Assembly (NCBI GenBank): GCA_024305405.1
Contig: JAKNDB010000105.1
Span: 2,356,001 to 2,420,000 of the forward strand
Reading direction: 5' to 3'
DNA length: 64,000 nucleotides
Origin: Dirofilaria immitis
Taxonomy: Eukaryota > Nematoda > Chromadorea > Rhabditida > Onchocercidae
Shown: one piece after another, positions 61,049 to 64,000 of the stretch
Layout: the number at the start of each line of letters is the position of its first letter
How positions within the stretch are numbered: the stretch's first letter is position 1
Notes under the pieces: generated by a model
The model's database searches: none
The model's input: the letters and a program-made list of their open reading frames with translations, nothing else
What the model was told of the DNA's origin: nothing
Position numbers and translations under genes: made by a program

Positions 61049-64000
61049 ATGCCCTGTGTAAGTTCAATGTTATCCGTTCTATTTATGCACTTATGTTAGC
61101 TCATTAATAATAATAGTGTATAAGCACTAATAACTGTTAGAGATAGCATCAATAGTAATAATTGACTGTACAGTGATATTGGCAAAGTCATATTGTTTTT
61201 TCAGAAAGTTTATGGATCTCCAAGAAGTTTTCGAATGCAAAAATTCTAATTGCTGCGAAAATCGGAAATAAAGATGTCATTGTACAGGATCAAAAGCCTC
61301 CACATAATAAATTTCCTCTTGGAATGGTCAGTATATGAATATGTTTTGAATTTGATCGTATCTTACTAATAAAAGAGGTACTGCATTGCATATGAGAATT
61401 TTGCATAAATTCTGATATGCAATATTCTCCCTCTCGTGGTATTTTGCTCATTAAGGTTTTTATTTTCCCGTTAATTTTCTTTTTGTGAAGTAAAGTGATT
61501 TTTTTAGACTCCAGCAATGGAAGACAACAATTTCACATTATTTGGTGCTGACGCAATTATGCTTTATTTGGCAAGTGAATCGATGAAGGGTGCAAATGTT
61601 AGGCTGAGAAACGATTTTTATTTTTAGTCCGATGGACACTTTTATTTGCATATTTAAGCTCGTCATATACTTATTATTTCTATTGTTACGTTTTGTTTAT
61701 TAAATGTAATGGCTATTTTGGTTGCAGTGTTCCGAAGTGTTACAGTGGATGCAGTGGTCTGAAGGGCAACTAATACCGAATGTTTTAGGTTACGTATTAC
61801 CAAGTGTTTCAGCTGTTCGCATTGACAGTGAGGTATATATCACTAAAAGTATCAATGAACTTACTTTCTATGATTTCTTGTAGACGGTAAAATAAGTTTC
61901 TTTGTTATGAGGAAAAGAATTCAGTGATTCAGAGAGGCTATAATATTGCAGTAAATGATGGTATTTATCGTGATCAAACACTCTATAGTTTTTATTGTTG
62001 GTGTATATAAATTCTAGGAAAATGGGAAGGGATTTAATAATATACAGGTAGCAGTTGGATATTTATTAGTTAATTTTGAAACTATTCTTTTTTGTTTGTG
62101 AGTTATATTTTCCATTACTTAGCTGTTACAGATATTGGAAGCAGCAAAGATAGAATTGCTCACGCAACTCAAATGCTTCAATGAATTGCTCCTAACAAAA
62201 ACTTTCTTAGTTGGTGAAAGAATGTCTCTTGCTGATATTTCTGTAGCGATGGATTTACTTCCTGCTTATCAGGTGATTTTATTTTGTGATTTAAAGTAGT
62301 CAACTGTTGTATGTTGCATTAAATATTTCTAACATTTCAACTAAAACGTTTTGCTTTGTATTTCAGTATGTTTTGGATGAAGCGGCACGTGCATCGTTGA
62401 GTAACGTCAATCGTTGGTTCAGAACTATAATTAACCAAAAACCTGTTAAAGATATTCTTGGAGAAGTGCAGTTTGCCGTGAAAGTCTCCAAATTTGATAG
62501 TAAGTGTGAAACATAATCACCAGAGCTGTTTTATTATTTAATATTAATCCTAATATTACTAGTTGAATGGGGAATTTTTTTCACTGAGAGAAATTGATGA
62601 TTTTTTAAAATATCCTCATGCTTTGTGTCCTTTCATCTAGCAAACCAAATTTTTCACGTAATAAAAGATTTCAGGACATTTCACTATGCTGTAGTTTTAA
62701 AATGAAGTTATTTTCCAGATGCAAAATTCAAAGAATTATCTACGGAATTACTCAAAGAACATGCTGATCACAAAGGTTGAAAATCTTATGATAATTCTAA
62801 AACTTTTCCAAGATTTTTATATTTGAATTTTTAAATACATCCTAGTTTTGTGACTGTTACGTCACAATGACGTATATTTCAGACGGAAAAATCAGGCAGC
62901 TGCATGGAAAAGGAAGCAAAGAGCAACAAAAGGAAGGTGAATTTTATTTTGCAAATACATTTTTAAATATTTTGTTCTATGTGCTTAGATTTATGGAAAA
63001 TTTAGATAGGAAAACCAAGCAAACAAAAGAAAATGACGATGAAGCAGATGCTACTGATGAAGTGCTAGCCCAGGAACCAAAATCAGTTGATCCTTTTGCT
63101 GCCATATCTAAAGGGTAAAATCTCCCTGAAAATGCTAATTTTTATTGTTTTTATGTTTTCTAAAGCATGTAGCTGGTTTTGTTTTCATTTCTTTTTGCTC
63201 AAAGGCTATCTTTTGCAGAAGTTTTGTGATGGATTCCTTTAAAAGAGTTTATTCTAATGAAGATACAGCCACAAAGGCAATACCTTACTTCTGGGAGAAC
63301 TTTGATTCGGAGAATTATTCGATTTGGTTCGCTGAATATAAATATCCCGAAGATTTAACTTTAACATTTATGAGCTGTAATCTTATTAGTGGTAAGTAAT
63401 TATTTATTGTAGAATAAGATGAATATGATTTTTAATTTAAAGTGACATGTTTTTATCTTCAACTAATATTGCTGTCATTTATAAATAGCAAAATTAATTT
63501 AGAGAATTTGGTAGCTATGAGTATAAAATTCCGCAGAAGAGCCACTGTTAAGAAGTGAGATTCATAAGTCAATAATTAAAGAAAGTTAATGACACGTTTA
63601 TGAGTTTCATGACCTGCTACTTCTAGTTTAGAAAGTCACATTTTTGATTTTTAGGAATGTTCCAAAGACTGGAAAAACTGAAGAAAAATGCTTTTGCATC
63701 AGTTTGTTTGTTTGGAACGGATAACAATTCAACAATATCTGGGATTTGGATTTGGAGAGGACATGAGCTGGCTTTTAAGCTCTCACCAGATTGGCAGGTA
63801 TATTGAATGAAATTTCTCAAAATAAGTGAAATTTTGACCAATTGGAATTGGCTCACAGACAAGTAAAACAACTGTTTTGGAAATGAGATTACCAAAAGTT
63901 TCAAATTATAACGTTGTTTTAAGGTGGATTACGAAAGTTACGACTGGAAGAAACTGAATCCAACTGATGAAAAGACGAAGAAAATTGTTAATGAGTATCT
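61049..64000 (+). CDS. Translation elongation factor eEF1-gamma, 3' end cut by the window
   Basis: Structural subunit of the eEF1B nucleotide-exchange complex. Exons: 61049-61057, 61205-61326, 61508-61597, 61728-61832, 62132-62272, 62367-62499, 62719-62775, 62883-62936, 63006-63114, 63219-63391, 63655-63797, and 63924 to beyond 64000. Phases match throughout. The N-terminal GST-like domain shows [33 protein letters not shown] and [15 protein letters not shown] charged lysine/glutamate linker leads to the conserved C-terminal domain: [55 protein letters not shown] and [19 protein letters not shown]. One break: A5 at 61239-61243 where A6 restores RMQKILIAAK. About 25-30 C-terminal residues are missing compared with the human protein. 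Confidence 0.95.

Overview
The window is AT-rich nuclear DNA from a nematode, most likely a clade III (spirurid/filarial) worm. Genes are split into many short exons with 50-600 nt introns, acceptors are of the TTTCAG/TTTTAG type, several start codons lie 4-15 nt after a splice-acceptor-like sequence (as expected for SL trans-splicing), and the proteins read like worm orthologues (AKT-1, RIC-4/SNAP-25, TFIIB, TIM50, CTF-4). The species cannot be fixed from sequence alone. All gene models were rebuilt by hand from splice sites, reading-frame phase and family similarity; no search was run.

Layout. 0-0.7 kb: 5' part of a two-pore-domain K+ channel (-). 0.7-8.3 kb: long stretch with no supported gene. 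8.3-11.2 kb: glutaminyl-peptide cyclotransferase (-). 13.6-16.2 kb: TIM50 (-), head-to-head with an unidentified + strand gene (16.6-17.4 kb). 18.6-20.7 kb: divergent PP1-type phosphatase (+) with a small ORF inside intron 1. 21.1-24.8 kb: unidentified membrane protein whose tail carries repeated YxTL-like tyrosine motifs on tiny separate exons (+). 25.9-31.6 kb: AKT/PKB kinase with two mutually exclusive kinase-domain exons (+). 34.0-39.2 kb: SNAP-25 (-). 44.2-46.4 kb: TFIIB with a GC-AG intron (-). 48.0-48.9 kb: an unidentified - strand gene fragment and a small secreted-type ORF (+). 53.4-60.2 kb: CTF4/AND-1/WDHD1 replication factor (-). 60.4-60.6 kb: small basic ORF (-). 61.0 kb to the edge: elongation factor eEF1-gamma (+), cut by the window end.

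The genes are housekeeping or neuronal/signalling loci and do not form one pathway. The most important window-wide observation is technical: at least ten conserved exons, in six unrelated genes, are broken by exactly one missing base, almost always in a homopolymer. Every well-supported case is a deletion. This looks like uncorrected long-read assembly error rather than pseudogenization, and it would make an automatic annotator call several essential genes broken. The biological items most worth following are the YxTL-repeat membrane protein, the alternative AKT exons and the three unidentified genes.
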